Assembly (NCBI GenBank): GCA_902579545.1
Contig: CACHHO010000001.1
Span: 1 to 64,000, forward strand
Origin: Rhodospirillaceae bacterium
GTDB taxonomy: Bacteria; Pseudomonadota; Alphaproteobacteria; TMED109
Direction: 5' to 3'
Length of the DNA stretch: 64,000 bases
The position numbers were made by a program, and so were the translations under genes. The notes beneath the pieces were generated by a model, which saw nothing but the letters and a program-made list of their open reading frames with translations, did no database searches and was not told where the DNA came from. Shown piece after piece: positions 35,007-44,989 of this stretch (position 1 is its first letter; every line of letters begins with the position of its first letter).

Positions 35007-35501
35007 TTACTTTATATTACATTTATTTTTTGCATGAAAAGAGTCTTTAATATAACTTATGGCATATATGCATTCTATTCCTATATATTCTTTATATTTA
35101 CCTTCTGCATCTATGTAAGTATTAGTACCAATTCCTGCTTGTTGCTGTGATCCTGTTCTACTTCCTCTCGTCCAAAATTTTTCATATTCTTGATCTTCAA
35201 ACTCACAAAAATATAATATATCTGTGATTATTTTATTTTTATTATCTAATAGTCCTGAACCTTGACACCTTCCTCTTCCATAGTTTCCCTCACTATCACT
35301 CCATGTACCTTTAGTTTTAAAGTTTATTAACTCACCTTTTTTTCCGAGTATCATTTTTTCCTGTTCTATATATCCTCTAAAATCGAAAGAAAAAGAGTTT
35401 GAATTAGAAATATTATTTATAAAAAATAATAAAATAATAAATACAATATGTTTTGAATAACTAATTTTTTTTATGCTCATATTAATCATTTTGTTTATCA
35501 C
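35007..35501 (-). CDS. Secreted protein of unknown function, paralogue A
   Basis: This 164-aa protein has an N-terminal signal-like hydrophobic segment (about residues 17-32). The mature part carries GTWSDSEGNYGRGRCQG and ends with YIGIECIYAISY and CNIK. The next gene encodes a protein with the same pattern (GTWTNNFGNYGRSKCMG, FIGMKCNYAIKY, KCKIT), so the two arose by duplication. The four conserved Cys suggest disulfides in the periplasm or outside. No family is recognised. An internal ATG eight residues in (MSIKK) is an alternative start. Confidence 0.65.
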   Translation of the reverse strand: MINKMINMSIKKISYSKHIVFIILLFFINNISNSNSFSFDFRGYIEQEKMILGKKGELINFKTKGTWSDSEGNYGRGRCQGSGLLDNKNKIITDILYFCEFEDQEYEKFWTRGSRTGSQQQAGIGTNTYIDAEGKYKEYIGIECIYAISYIKDSFHAKNKCNIK

Positions 35502-35573
35502 GTATATTATATTTATAAAGACCTTAATATTATAGATTTAGTATCGATATAAATTTTATAAAAAATAAATATT

Positions 35574-36125
35574 TCATTGGTCTTTTAATTCATTTGCTAC
35601 TTCTTTTAATATCTTTTCCATTTTTTCAGTGATTTTACACTTACTTTTACTGAAATTAATTTCATCCATATATTTTATTGCATAATTACACTTCATTCCT
35701 ATGAATAACTTTCTATTGGGTAAGGTTGTATCTACGATTTCATATGTACCCACTCCACTGTCTAATGGACCTGATCTTTTATATAAAGACCATGTTTTGT
35801 ATTGACTTTTATCTATGCTTTCACACATATTATTTAGTTCCATATTATTATTGGAGAGGAAACGAACTACCCCCATACATTTACTTCTTCCATAATTTCC
35901 AAAGTTATTAGTCCAAGTTCCTTCACTACTAAAACTTGAAAATTTTCCTTCTTTGTATAAATAAAAAGATTTTATTGTAGTTTTACTTGATCCTGTGATG
36001 TTAAGTTCTTTTCTAGAATCATTACATTTCAAATTTGAGACAAAAATAAAACATAATATTATTAATAAGTTTTTTATTTTTTTATTCCCATTCAGTATAA
36101 ATTTTATAAAAAATAAGCATTTCAT
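35574..36125 (-). CDS. Secreted protein of unknown function, paralogue B
   Basis: This is a 183-aa homologue of the neighbouring secreted protein, with a signal-like N-terminus (LLIILCFIFVSNLKC), the shared GTWTNNFGNYGRSKCMG block, a shared GVGTY near the middle and FIGMKCNYAIKY before a Cys-Lys rich end. The C-terminal tail is longer and charged. The segment VSNLKC could be a lipobox-like cleavage site, although it is weak. Its ATG overlaps the stop of the NTF2-like gene as ATGA, so the two are probably co-expressed. Confidence 0.65.
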   Translation of the reverse strand: MKCLFFIKFILNGNKKIKNLLIILCFIFVSNLKCNDSRKELNITGSSKTTIKSFYLYKEGKFSSFSSEGTWTNNFGNYGRSKCMGVVRFLSNNNMELNNMCESIDKSQYKTWSLYKRSGPLDSGVGTYEIVDTTLPNRKLFIGMKCNYAIKYMDEINFSKSKCKITEKMEKILKEVANELKDQ

Positions 36126-36613
36126 TTATTTTCAGCATTACTGTTACTTTCATAAAAGTTTCTTAAGTTAAGATCATCTTCTAAAGAACGTTTAAACCAC
36201 TTCAAGAAAACTTTTTGCATTTTTTCTGGTTTAACGCCTAATTGTACCATCGCAATTCCTCCATTAACTGATTCACTATACTCGACAATAGAGTTAAATT
36301 TAAAACGAAAGAAACTAATTCCTGATACTACTACTTTTTTCCCTAAATATTCAGGAATTTTAGATGTAAATGTAAACATATATTTAGCATACCCTATATC
36401 TTCTCTAAAAATATGATCACTCATTTCCCAGAAAAAATTTTTTGCATCTCTATGAAAATAGTTATTAAGCATTAATTTTATATTTTTTTTCCCTTTAAAG
36501 GATCCATATATATAGTCATGATAAACGCCATTATCCGCAAAAAGGTTAGAAAGACTTTCTCCATCATTATTGCAGACACTCTGAGTTAATTCATGTGTTA
36601 CTTTTTCAAACAT
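36122..36613 (-). CDS. SnoaL/NTF2-like protein
   Basis: This 163-aa protein has a predicted cone-shaped alpha+beta fold of the SnoaL/NTF2 type. It begins with a helix LTQSVCNNDGESLSNLFADNGVYHDYIYG, the usual pattern for limonene-epoxide-hydrolase/ketosteroid-isomerase-like ligand pockets, followed by MLNNYFHRD and strands. No catalytic set can be assigned. It is followed by the secreted paralogue B with a 4-base overlap. Confidence 0.65.
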   Translation of the reverse strand: MFEKVTHELTQSVCNNDGESLSNLFADNGVYHDYIYGSFKGKKNIKLMLNNYFHRDAKNFFWEMSDHIFREDIGYAKYMFTFTSKIPEYLGKKVVVSGISFFRFKFNSIVEYSESVNGGIAMVQLGVKPEKMQKVFLKWFKRSLEDDLNLRNFYESNSNAENK

Positions 36614-36667
36614 TTTTTTTCTAATACAAATTGATAATTAAATTTACTAATAATTATTGTCATTAAT

Positions 36668-38230
36668 TTACTCCCACTCAATTGTTGCAGGAGGTTTTGA
36701 TGTTATATCATATAAAACTCTATTAATACCTTTCACTTCATTTACTATTCTACCTGAAATATATTTTAAGAAATTATGATTAAAGTTATAAACCTCAGCC
36801 GTCATACCGTCTTTTGAAGTGATAGCTCTAACTGACAAAGTAAATTCATATGATCTACTGTCTCCCATAACTCCAACACTTTTAACTGGGAGCAAGACAC
36901 AAAAAGCCTGCCATATTTTATTATATAAATTGTGCTTTTTTAGTTCTTCTATAAAAATAAAGTCTGCCTTCTTCAAGATATTTATCTTTTTATTAGAAAT
37001 TACTCCAGGTATTCTAATTGCTAAACCTGGGCCAGGAAAAGGATGGCGTCTTACAATATTATCCGGTAGCCTTAATTCTTTTCCTAATTGCCTTACTTCA
37101 TCTTTAAATAATTCTCTTAGTGGCTCTATCAATTTCAAATTTAACTTTTTCGGTAGGCCTCCTACATTATGATGAGATTTAATTAATTTAGACTTTGATC
37201 CCTCAATATGTTTTGACTCTATAACATCAGGGTATAGTGTGCCTTGTGCCAAATATTTAGCATTTTTAATTTTTTTTGCTTCCTTTTCAAAAACTCTTAT
37301 AAACTCTTTACCAATTATTTTACGTTTTTTTTCTGGCTCAGTTATTCCTTTTAATCTAGAAAAAAATTCTTTTTTTGCATTTACATATATTATTTTAGCA
37401 TTAGTATATTTTTTAAAATCATTCATTACTTCCTTTTCTTCATCTTTTCTAAGCAAGCCGTGATTAACAAAAATACAAGTTAATTTTCTACCAACTGCCT
37501 TATTAATCAAAGCTGCAACTACAGAAGAGTCCACACCTCCAGATAAGCCACAAATTACTTCATCATTCTTCACTTGTTTTTTTATTTGGTTAATTTTTTC
37601 ATCTAAATAATTTTTTATTTTCCAATTAGGTTTAATTTTTGATATTTTTAAAACAAAATTCTTTATAATTGTTCTTCCTTTTAAAGTATGAATTACCTCA
37701 GGATGGAACTGTATTCCGAATATTTTTTTTTCTTTACTAGATATAGCTGAAATATTATTATCTTTGGTGTAAGCTAATATTTCAAATCCTTTTGGTAGCT
37801 TTTCTACTTGGTCTCCATGACTCATCCAAACTTGACTTTTGTTGCCTATTTTAAGAGAAGAGCCAAAGATAGCGCTGTTTTTAAGAATTTTTATATTTGC
37901 TTTTCCAAATTCTCTTGTATTAGTTTCTTTAACTTTTCCTTTTAATTGCTGACAAATTATTTGCATTCCGTAACAAATACCTAGAATAGGAATATTTAGT
38001 TTGTATATATCTTCACTTACTTTTGGAGATGAATTAACAAAAGCTGAAGATGGGCCCCCTGAAAAGATTAAAGCTTTTGGGGAATATTTTTTTACTTCAA
38101 ACATAAGGTTCTTATAACTTACTATTTCACAATAAACTCCTAACTCTCTTATCCTTCTTAAAATAAGTTGTGTAGTTTGACTTCCAAAATCTACTACCAA
38201 AACGGGAATGTTCTTTTCATTATTTTTCAT
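36668..38230 (-). CDS. guaA: GMP synthase (glutamine-hydrolysing)
   Basis: GuaA converts XMP to GMP. The amidotransferase domain has GGPSSAF, the nucleophile in GICYGMQ and the catalytic His in FHPEV. The ATP-pyrophosphatase domain has GLSGGVDSSVVAAL. The dimerisation domain ends with KPPATIEWE. At 520 aa it is complete. It belongs to the leftward guaB-rsmB-guaA set with small gaps. Confidence 0.97.
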   Translation of the reverse strand: MKNNEKNIPVLVVDFGSQTTQLILRRIRELGVYCEIVSYKNLMFEVKKYSPKALIFSGGPSSAFVNSSPKVSEDIYKLNIPILGICYGMQIICQQLKGKVKETNTREFGKANIKILKNSAIFGSSLKIGNKSQVWMSHGDQVEKLPKGFEILAYTKDNNISAISSKEKKIFGIQFHPEVIHTLKGRTIIKNFVLKISKIKPNWKIKNYLDEKINQIKKQVKNDEVICGLSGGVDSSVVAALINKAVGRKLTCIFVNHGLLRKDEEKEVMNDFKKYTNAKIIYVNAKKEFFSRLKGITEPEKKRKIIGKEFIRVFEKEAKKIKNAKYLAQGTLYPDVIESKHIEGSKSKLIKSHHNVGGLPKKLNLKLIEPLRELFKDEVRQLGKELRLPDNIVRRHPFPGPGLAIRIPGVISNKKINILKKADFIFIEELKKHNLYNKIWQAFCVLLPVKSVGVMGDSRSYEFTLSVRAITSKDGMTAEVYNFNHNFLKYISGRIVNEVKGINRVLYDITSKPPATIEWE

Positions 38231-38300
38231 ATTATTTGCTATAATTATCCTTCTCTTATTTTAATCTATTAGTATAATCTAAAAAAAAAAATTGTAAGCA

Positions 38301-39575
38301 TTATGTAGCAAAGGAATTATCAAAATTATATTCTTTTTTTAAAATACCAATAAAAAAACCATCAGTATAATACATATCTGGTGTTAATGTAAAAGTATTA
38401 GTATTATTTCCACAAGTTTCTTGACTAAGAATTTTATTCACTCTATTTTTGATATCAATTAATTTAAAATTATTTTTATTTTCTAAAAACTTTAGGATTA
38501 GTAACTTATTCTCTTTGTCAATTAGAGAACAAGTAATATAAGCTATTTCTCCATTGATCTTACATAAATGAGAGGCCTTAATTAAAATAGTTAATTGACT
38601 TTTGATAAAAGAGTCTAATTGTTTTTTTGTTAGCCTTATTATATTTTCAGGAAATCTTCGCCAAACACCAGTTCCTGAACAGGGTACGTCACAAATTATA
38701 AGATCAAAATAATTTTTATAGTTACTTAAATTTTGAACTATTTTCAATTTATTTAACTTTAATTCTTTTTTTCTTTTTTTTAGCACATTTAATCTGCTTT
38801 TTGATATGTCATATGCATATAAATCTATGATATCTCCATAAGTATTATTTAAAAATACAGTTTTAGTGCCTTTTCCAGCACACATATCTAACACCTTAAT
38901 TTTTTTATTTATATCAATAATCTGAGTTATTATTTGAGAACCTTCATCTTGAACCTCAAAAAAATTCTTTTTAATTTTTTTTAATTCATTTTCTGGAATT
39001 CTTTTGTTAATTGTTATACCAAAAGGAGAAATTGTTGTTTTTCTGCTTGTAAAACTTAAATCGTCTAATTTCTTTTTAACCCTATCTCTATTAATAACGC
39101 TTCTGTTAACTGCAATATCAAACTTAGGTTCTTTTAAAATAGCCGAATATATATTATTGAGTTTATCTTCATTAAAGTTTACTTCTGTTTCTAACCAATT
39201 TGGAAATTTAGGTTGAATTTCCTCATTTATACTTGATGCTATTTCAAATATTAATCTATCCTCCTTTTTTTCATTAAGACTATACTTTCCTATAAAATAC
39301 TCTTCATATGAACCTTTCTTGTATTTATTGAAAACATTAAGTAAAGTTATATTTCGTATGCTTTTAGGTATAAGATTTTCTTCACAAACTTTTAATAGGC
39401 CATGATATTTTTTTAAAGTATTAAATGTTAGATTGTATATATATTTCTTATCTTTAGATCCTATATATCTATTTTTTTTAATATAATTACTTATTATTAT
39501 TTTAGTTTTTTTTTTAGAAGATACGATTTTACTAACTAAAAAAATAGTGGCCTCTACCAAAGCTCCTTTTTTCAT
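38301..39575 (-). CDS. RsmB-like 16S rRNA (cytosine-5) methyltransferase
   Basis: This 424-aa RsmB/NOP-family enzyme has an N-terminal NusB-like RNA-binding region (about 1-130), then the SAM core with motif I DMCAGKGTKT, the PCSGTGVWRRFPE loop (catalytic Cys) and the second Cys in YITCSL. Such enzymes make m5C in 16S rRNA. It abuts guaB (1-base gap) and precedes guaA, as in many alphaproteobacteria. Assignment to RsmB specifically rather than another NOP-type member is not certain. Confidence 0.85.
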   Translation of the reverse strand: MKKGALVEATIFLVSKIVSSKKKTKIIISNYIKKNRYIGSKDKKYIYNLTFNTLKKYHGLLKVCEENLIPKSIRNITLLNVFNKYKKGSYEEYFIGKYSLNEKKEDRLIFEIASSINEEIQPKFPNWLETEVNFNEDKLNNIYSAILKEPKFDIAVNRSVINRDRVKKKLDDLSFTSRKTTISPFGITINKRIPENELKKIKKNFFEVQDEGSQIITQIIDINKKIKVLDMCAGKGTKTVFLNNTYGDIIDLYAYDISKSRLNVLKKRKKELKLNKLKIVQNLSNYKNYFDLIICDVPCSGTGVWRRFPENIIRLTKKQLDSFIKSQLTILIKASHLCKINGEIAYITCSLIDKENKLLILKFLENKNNFKLIDIKNRVNKILSQETCGNNTNTFTLTPDMYYTDGFFIGILKKEYNFDNSFAT

Positions 39576-41039
39576 TTATCTTTCTGTTTTATAATTAGGT
39601 GCCTCTTTAGTAACGGCTATATCATGAATATGGCTTTCTTTAACACCGGCTACTGTTATTTTTTGAAATTTACAGTTTGTTTTCATTTTTTGAATGCTTC
39701 CATTACCTGTATAACCCATCGCTGCTCTAAGTCCACCAACGAGTTGGAATATAATCTCTGAACTAGGACCTTTAAAAGGAACCCTTCCTTCCACTCCTTC
39801 AGGAACGAATTTCAATCGATCTTGTACATCTTGCTGAAAGTATCTATCAGAAGAACCTTTTTCCATTGCAGCTAAAGAGCCCATACCTCTATATGATTTA
39901 TATGACCTTCCCTGATATAAAAAAACATCACCAGGTGACTCTTGAGTGCCCGCTAACAATGAGCCTATCATTATAGAATCTGCACCGGCACCAATGGCCT
40001 TAGCCAAATCCCCAGAGTACCTTATTCCTCCATCAGCAATAAGCGGTATCTTAAAATTTTTTATTGCTTCATAAACTTCCGTAATAGCACTAAATTGAGG
40101 AACACCAACTCCTGCAATAATTCTAGTAGTACATATGGAACCTGGCCCAATACCAATTTTAATTCCATCTACTTTTTGCTTTGCAAGCATCTTTGCGGCT
40201 TCTTTAGTAGCAATATTTCCTGCAATAACCTGTATATTATTTTTTACTATTTTTTTTAAATCTTTAATAGTATCTATAACTCTTTTTGAATGTCCATGTG
40301 CTGTATCTAATACAATAGCATCTGCTCCGGCATTATAAATACTTTTTGCCCTTTCTAGTCCATCATACCCTACTCCTATTGCAGCTGCTACTCTAAGTCT
40401 TCCTATATTATCCTTAGTAGCTAATGGAAACTTATGAGACTTTTCTATGTCCGTAACAGTAATAAGTCCAACGCATTTCTTACTTTTATCAATCACAATA
40501 AGTTTTTCTATTTTATTGTTATGTAACATTTCCAGTGCTTTTTTTTGTTTTATACCCTCCTCAGCAGTTATCAGGTTAGATTTAGTCATTAAATCTCTTA
40601 TTGGTTGTGACATATTTTTAGCAAATCTAACATCTCTATTAGTAATAATTCCTACTACTTTATTTTTTTTGTCTACTACTGGGAAGCCAGATATATTATA
40701 TTTTTTTTTTAACCTAAATAGTTCTTTTAAATTAGAGTCTGCACTAATCGTAATTGGATCAACAACCATTCCTGATTCATATTTCTTAACTTTTACTATC
40801 TCCTCAACTTGCTGTGAAATAGTATTATTTTTATGTAAAACACCTATTCCTCCTCCTTGAGCTATTGCAATCGCTAACTTAGCTTCAGTTACAGTGTCCA
40901 TTGCAGCTGAAACTAATGGAATATTTATTGATATATCTCTAGAAAATTTTGTCTTTGTATTTACATCTCTAGGTAAGATTGAGGAGTAACCTGGTCTAAT
41001 TAAGACGTCATCAAATGTTAGTGCTTGTTCTAATTTCAT
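39576..41039 (-). CDS. guaB: Inosine-5'-monophosphate dehydrogenase
   Basis: GuaB oxidises IMP to XMP. The catalytic Cys lies in GPGSICTTR, with the flap and IMP-binding segments [18 protein letters not shown] and EGRVPFKGP. Two CBS domains are inserted between about residues 90 and 205, including [18 protein letters not shown] and [16 protein letters not shown]. It is 487 aa, of normal length. It forms a purine operon with rsmB-like and guaA. Confidence 0.97.
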   Translation of the reverse strand: MKLEQALTFDDVLIRPGYSSILPRDVNTKTKFSRDISINIPLVSAAMDTVTEAKLAIAIAQGGGIGVLHKNNTISQQVEEIVKVKKYESGMVVDPITISADSNLKELFRLKKKYNISGFPVVDKKNKVVGIITNRDVRFAKNMSQPIRDLMTKSNLITAEEGIKQKKALEMLHNNKIEKLIVIDKSKKCVGLITVTDIEKSHKFPLATKDNIGRLRVAAAIGVGYDGLERAKSIYNAGADAIVLDTAHGHSKRVIDTIKDLKKIVKNNIQVIAGNIATKEAAKMLAKQKVDGIKIGIGPGSICTTRIIAGVGVPQFSAITEVYEAIKNFKIPLIADGGIRYSGDLAKAIGAGADSIMIGSLLAGTQESPGDVFLYQGRSYKSYRGMGSLAAMEKGSSDRYFQQDVQDRLKFVPEGVEGRVPFKGPSSEIIFQLVGGLRAAMGYTGNGSIQKMKTNCKFQKITVAGVKESHIHDIAVTKEAPNYKTER

Positions 41040-41074
41040 TTTATTACCTATTGGTATATTAATATTATTTAATC

Positions 41075-41689
41075 TTAGTGTAAATTATTAAAACCTAATG
41101 CTACCAAATAAATTTCTTTTGACTCTGTTCTACTAGATGAAGGCTTGAAAGCTTTAGTTTTTTTAAAAATTCTACTTAGGTCATTCTTAAAATTTTTTTC
41201 TATTGAATTTCTCATTATCTTGCAAACAAAAGTTCCATTAGTTTTTAAAAATTTAATTGCGAAATTTAATGCTAAATAACAAATCTTTTCTGATTTTGCA
41301 ATGTCAGTATATCTGTGTCCAGATGAATTAGCCGCCATATCTGATAATACTACATCATATGAATTTTGTTCTATGAACTTATTTTTAGAATTAACTAAAT
41401 TTTCTATATCATCATTAATAAAAATACAATTTTTTATTGGTAACATAGTTAGTTTATCAACAGCTGTTATTGTATTATTACTTAATTTTGATACAACCTG
41501 TGTCCATCCACCAGGACTTGCGCCTAAATCAGCTACTTTACTATATTTTTTTATTATTTTGAATTTTTCATTTATTTCTAATAATTTGTAAGCAGCTCTA
41601 GATCTATAACCTTCATACTTAGAAAGTTTTATAAATCTATCATTCTTATTTCGTTTAATCCAATAATTTTGACTTTCTGTTTTCTTCAT
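41075..41689 (-). CDS. rlmE: 23S rRNA 2'-O-methyltransferase
   Basis: RlmE (FtsJ/RrmJ) methylates U2552 in 23S rRNA. SAM motif I is LGASPGGWTQVV and the catalytic tetrad includes Lys in SRAAYKL, Asp in DMAANSSGH, Lys in VCKIMRNS and a C-terminal Glu in SRTESKEIYLVA. It is 204 aa. It starts one base from maf. Confidence 0.94.
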   Translation of the reverse strand: MKKTESQNYWIKRNKNDRFIKLSKYEGYRSRAAYKLLEINEKFKIIKKYSKVADLGASPGGWTQVVSKLSNNTITAVDKLTMLPIKNCIFINDDIENLVNSKNKFIEQNSYDVVLSDMAANSSGHRYTDIAKSEKICYLALNFAIKFLKTNGTFVCKIMRNSIEKNFKNDLSRIFKKTKAFKPSSSRTESKEIYLVALGFNNLH

Positions 41690-42271
41690 TTAATTAAAAA
41701 AATTATTTACTTTCAAAACATGATATACTTTTTCCATAGGTAGCCCTACAACATTGGTGTAAGACCCAGATATATATGAAACAAATGACGAAGCATAGCC
41801 TTGTATTGCATAAGATCCTGCTTTATTCTTCCATTCATTAGTTTTCAAATAAATATTTATGTCAAACTCATCTAATAACTTAAACTTAACCTTTGTTTTA
41901 GTTAAATAAAAGTGAGTTTCGTTTTTATTATTTATGCTTGTTACACCTGTATAAACTGTGTGTCGCCTTCCAGATAATTTTTTTAAATTATTATAAGCCA
42001 CTTGATGGTCTGTAGTTTTAAAGAAAAAACTTTTCCTAGCATATACAATAGTATCAAAAGCCAGCACTAAACTATTTTTATATTTTTTTTTTGCTTCTAT
42101 AGCTTTTTTAAAAGATAGTCTCTTTACTAGTATGTCTGGCTTATCACAATTTAAAGCTCCTTCATTTATATTAGGTTCATAAACTAAAAAATTAACATTA
42201 AATTTTTTTATTAATTCGGCTCTAGGTTTTGAAGAAGTTGCTAATACAAGTTTTTTGTTAAATTTTTTCAA
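41690..42271 (-). CDS. maf: Maf-like nucleotide pyrophosphatase
   Basis: This 193-aa Maf/YceF-family protein hydrolyses modified or non-canonical nucleoside triphosphates. The P-loop-like N-terminus LATSSKPRAELIKKF matches the family, together with LAFDTIVYA (catalytic Asp), SGRRHTVYTGV and the C-terminal AGSYAIQGYASSFV. It abuts infA by 1 base. A string of infA-maf-rlmE in this region is typical of the group. Confidence 0.92.
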   Translation of the reverse strand: MKKFNKKLVLATSSKPRAELIKKFNVNFLVYEPNINEGALNCDKPDILVKRLSFKKAIEAKKKYKNSLVLAFDTIVYARKSFFFKTTDHQVAYNNLKKLSGRRHTVYTGVTSINNKNETHFYLTKTKVKFKLLDEFDINIYLKTNEWKNKAGSYAIQGYASSFVSYISGSYTNVVGLPMEKVYHVLKVNNFFN

Positions 42272-42272
42272 A

Positions 42273-42491
42273 TTATTTATGTCGAAATATTATTCTTCCT
42301 TTAGTTAAATCATAAGTTGACATTTCAACTGTTACTTTATCCCCTGCTAATATTCTAATTCTATGCTTTCTCATTCTTCCTGCAGTATGTGCTAAAATTT
42401 CGTGTTCATTGTCTAATTTTACTTTAAACATTGCATTAGGTAATATTTCTAATACCACTCCTTCGTATTCTAAAACGTCTTCTTTTGCCAT
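42273..42491 (-). CDS. infA: Translation initiation factor IF-1
   Basis: IF-1 occupies the A site during initiation. The 72-aa OB-fold protein begins [19 protein letters not shown] and contains [19 protein letters not shown] and [10 protein letters not shown], nearly family consensus. An AAAAAGGA precedes the ATG. Confidence 0.98.
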   Translation of the reverse strand: MAKEDVLEYEGVVLEILPNAMFKVKLDNEHEILAHTAGRMRKHRIRILAGDKVTVEMSTYDLTKGRIIFRHK

Positions 42492-42541
42492 TTTAATCCT
42501 TTTTAAGTAACATGCTAGTTAATATTGATTTGGTCAAGTGT

Positions 42542-43021
42542 TTATATTTTTAAAGATATTATACTTATAAGTGTAAATAGTCTTCTGGCTGTGTCCATAT
42601 CAACCTGGATAAATTCTTCTAAAAGACAAATTAAGCTTTCAGCTCCTTCATCATGTATTGTTCTTCTACCTACGTCTATTGCTTCGATCTTTTTTAAAGG
42701 AGCTGTCTTTATTGCTTCTACATAATTATCACAAACAATTTGGTAATCTCTTAAAGTTCTCCTTATTCGGCTTATTGAAAGTTTTATCTCTTCAGACTTT
42801 GAGTTATATATATCAAAAACTTTTAAAATTAGTTTCCATTCAACCAATTTAATCTCTAACTTGTAAGGCCCTGTGTCTTTAAGTTTGGCTAACTTAAAGC
42901 TTCCATTATTTAATAAATCAAATACTGCAGATTTTCTTTCTTGTTCCAGCTCAGGATTCCAAGTGATGTGGTTAGCTACATCAACATTTGCTTCAGATAT
43001 ATAATAAAGATTTTTTGACAA
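42542..43021 (-). CDS. UPF0262 family protein
   Basis: This conserved 159-aa protein is restricted to alphaproteobacteria and is found next to hisD in most of them. It begins MSKNLYYISEANVD and contains RRTIHDEGAESLI and MDTARRLFTLI, characteristic of UPF0262. Its function is unknown. It is 2 bases downstream of hisD on the same strand, so the two are probably co-transcribed. Confidence 0.9.
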   Translation of the reverse strand: MSKNLYYISEANVDVANHITWNPELEQERKSAVFDLLNNGSFKLAKLKDTGPYKLEIKLVEWKLILKVFDIYNSKSEEIKLSISRIRRTLRDYQIVCDNYVEAIKTAPLKKIEAIDVGRRTIHDEGAESLICLLEEFIQVDMDTARRLFTLISIISLKI

Positions 43022-43023
43022 TT

Positions 43024-44322
43024 TTATTCCTTGGAAAATCTTATTGAAGCTGACTTAACATGTGCTTCTAAACCTTCACTTTCACCTAATATTTTTATTG
43101 GTTCAATAACTTTTTTTAAGCCACCTCTATTAGCTTCTATATATGAAGTTCTCTTTAAAAAATCTAAAACTGACAAACCTGACTCAAATCTGGCGTTTCC
43201 TGAAGTAGGCAAAACATGGCTAGGACCAGCTACATAATCTCCTAAAGCTTCTGGTGAGTAATTTCCTACGAACATAGCGCCTGCATTTGTAATTTTTTTT
43301 AATAAAGATTTTTTATTTTTTGACATAATTTGTAAATGCTCTGGTGCAATATAATTTGCAATTAAATGAGAGTATTTAATATCATTTATTAAAATAGCTA
43401 AACCATTATTTTTAATACTTTTAATAGCAATATTTTTTCTAGATATTTTTTTCAAAAAATATTTTATATAAAAATCTACATTTTTAATTAATTTATTATC
43501 ATCTGTAACTAAAATAGCCCTGGCTTCTTCATCATGCTCTGCTTGAGAAAGTAAATCTATTGCTATCCACTTTGCATTAGAATGTTTATCTGCAATAATT
43601 AATATTTCAGAAGGACCAGCAATAGAATCAATCCCTACATGTCCATAAACTTGTTTTTTTGCTTCAGCGACAAATGAGTTTCCAGGGCCAGCTATTTTAT
43701 CAACTTTCTTTATACTCTCAGTTCCAAATGCTAGAGCAGCAACTGCTTGCACTCCGCCTATTTTATATACTTCATTGACCCCTGCAACATGAGCTGCTAC
43801 CAAAATCTCAGGACTGATTTTATTATTATTTGCCGGTGTAGTTATTACAACTCTTTTTACTCCAGCAATTTTAGCAGGAATCGCATTCATTAATACAGAA
43901 GAAGGATAAATTGCTTTGCCTCCTGGAACGTATAAGCCACAAGAAGAAATTGCAGACCAAATACAACCCATTTTTATACCTATATTATCTTTAAAATATA
44001 TACTTTTAGGTAAAATTTTTGTTTGATATTTTTTTATTCTGTTAGCGGCCAAATGTATCGAATTTATATACTCTTTACTGCAATCTTTTAAAGCTGTTTT
44101 GAATTCTTCACTAGTTACTAGAAAATTATTTGCTTTATCTAAACAAAAACCATCAAATTTTTTAGTATATTTTTTTAAGGCTTTATCTCCATTTTTCCTT
44201 ACATCATTTATTATTTGCTCTACTAATTTTACTTTTTTTTTATTTTCAATGTTATCTTTAGAAACATAAGATTTTAATATGCTTAGATAATTATTTTGAT
44301 TACAACTAATATTTTTTAACAT
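43024..44322 (-). CDS. hisD: Histidinol dehydrogenase
   Basis: HisD performs the last two oxidations of histidine synthesis. It carries the family signature GIDSIAGPSEILIIAD, the catalytic HDEEARA segment in SQAEHDEEARA, and GPSHVLPTSGNARFESGL. It is 432 aa, normal length. It overlaps hisG by 17 bases and is followed by UPF0262. Confidence 0.97.
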   Translation of the reverse strand: MLKNISCNQNNYLSILKSYVSKDNIENKKKVKLVEQIINDVRKNGDKALKKYTKKFDGFCLDKANNFLVTSEEFKTALKDCSKEYINSIHLAANRIKKYQTKILPKSIYFKDNIGIKMGCIWSAISSCGLYVPGGKAIYPSSVLMNAIPAKIAGVKRVVITTPANNNKISPEILVAAHVAGVNEVYKIGGVQAVAALAFGTESIKKVDKIAGPGNSFVAEAKKQVYGHVGIDSIAGPSEILIIADKHSNAKWIAIDLLSQAEHDEEARAILVTDDNKLIKNVDFYIKYFLKKISRKNIAIKSIKNNGLAILINDIKYSHLIANYIAPEHLQIMSKNKKSLLKKITNAGAMFVGNYSPEALGDYVAGPSHVLPTSGNARFESGLSVLDFLKRTSYIEANRGGLKKVIEPIKILGESEGLEAHVKSASIRFSKE

Positions 44323-44989
44323 ACAAAACCTTTCTAAAATTAGTTATGATATTGTTTATTTTATTTGGATAAGTCTTTGCAATGTTTCTATTGACTATTA
44401 GGTAAGACGTAATGTCCATAATTTTTTCAACTTCAGTTAAATCATTTTCAATGAGAGTTTTTCCGGTAGAAACCAAATCTACTATCCTTTTACTCAATCC
44501 AAGCTTGGGTGCAATTTCTAGGGCACCATTTAATTTTAAGCACTCAGCCTGCACACCTCTTTCAGCAAAATGTTTCTTAGTAATTTTAGGATATTTTGTG
44601 GCAACCTTTAAATGGCTCCAAGACTTAGGGTCATCTTTTAGTGCCATTTTAGTTGGCTCTGCAACAGATAATCTACATTTCCCAATGCCAAGATTTACTG
44701 GCGCATATATCTCTTCAAATTCAAATTCTTTGATTACATCTAATCCGACTATTCCCATATGCGCACCACCAAAAGCAACAAAATTTGCAACATCAAAACT
44801 TCGTACTTTTATAAAGTTAATAAGTTCGCTATTACTAGAAAACATGATTTTTCTAGAATTATCATTAAAAAAATCTTTTTCAGGTATTACTTTTATTTTT
44901 TTTAATATAGGTGTTAATTCTTTTAAAATTCTTCCCTTCGGAACAGCGATGATTATTTTTTTTATTGTTTTTTTTAATAATTTAGCCAT
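44306..44989 (-). CDS. hisG: ATP phosphoribosyltransferase, short form
   Basis: HisG starts histidine synthesis by joining ATP and PRPP. It begins with AVPKGRILKELTPIL and carries the PRPP-binding VDLVSTGKTLIENDL. At 227 aa it is the short form (HisGS), which lacks the C-terminal regulatory domain and needs HisZ as a partner. No hisZ is adjacent, so it should be encoded elsewhere. It overlaps DUF2948 by 8 bases and hisD by 17. Confidence 0.95.
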   Translation of the reverse strand: MAKLLKKTIKKIIIAVPKGRILKELTPILKKIKVIPEKDFFNDNSRKIMFSSNSELINFIKVRSFDVANFVAFGGAHMGIVGLDVIKEFEFEEIYAPVNLGIGKCRLSVAEPTKMALKDDPKSWSHLKVATKYPKITKKHFAERGVQAECLKLNGALEIAPKLGLSKRIVDLVSTGKTLIENDLTEVEKIMDITSYLIVNRNIAKTYPNKINNIITNFRKVLYVKKY

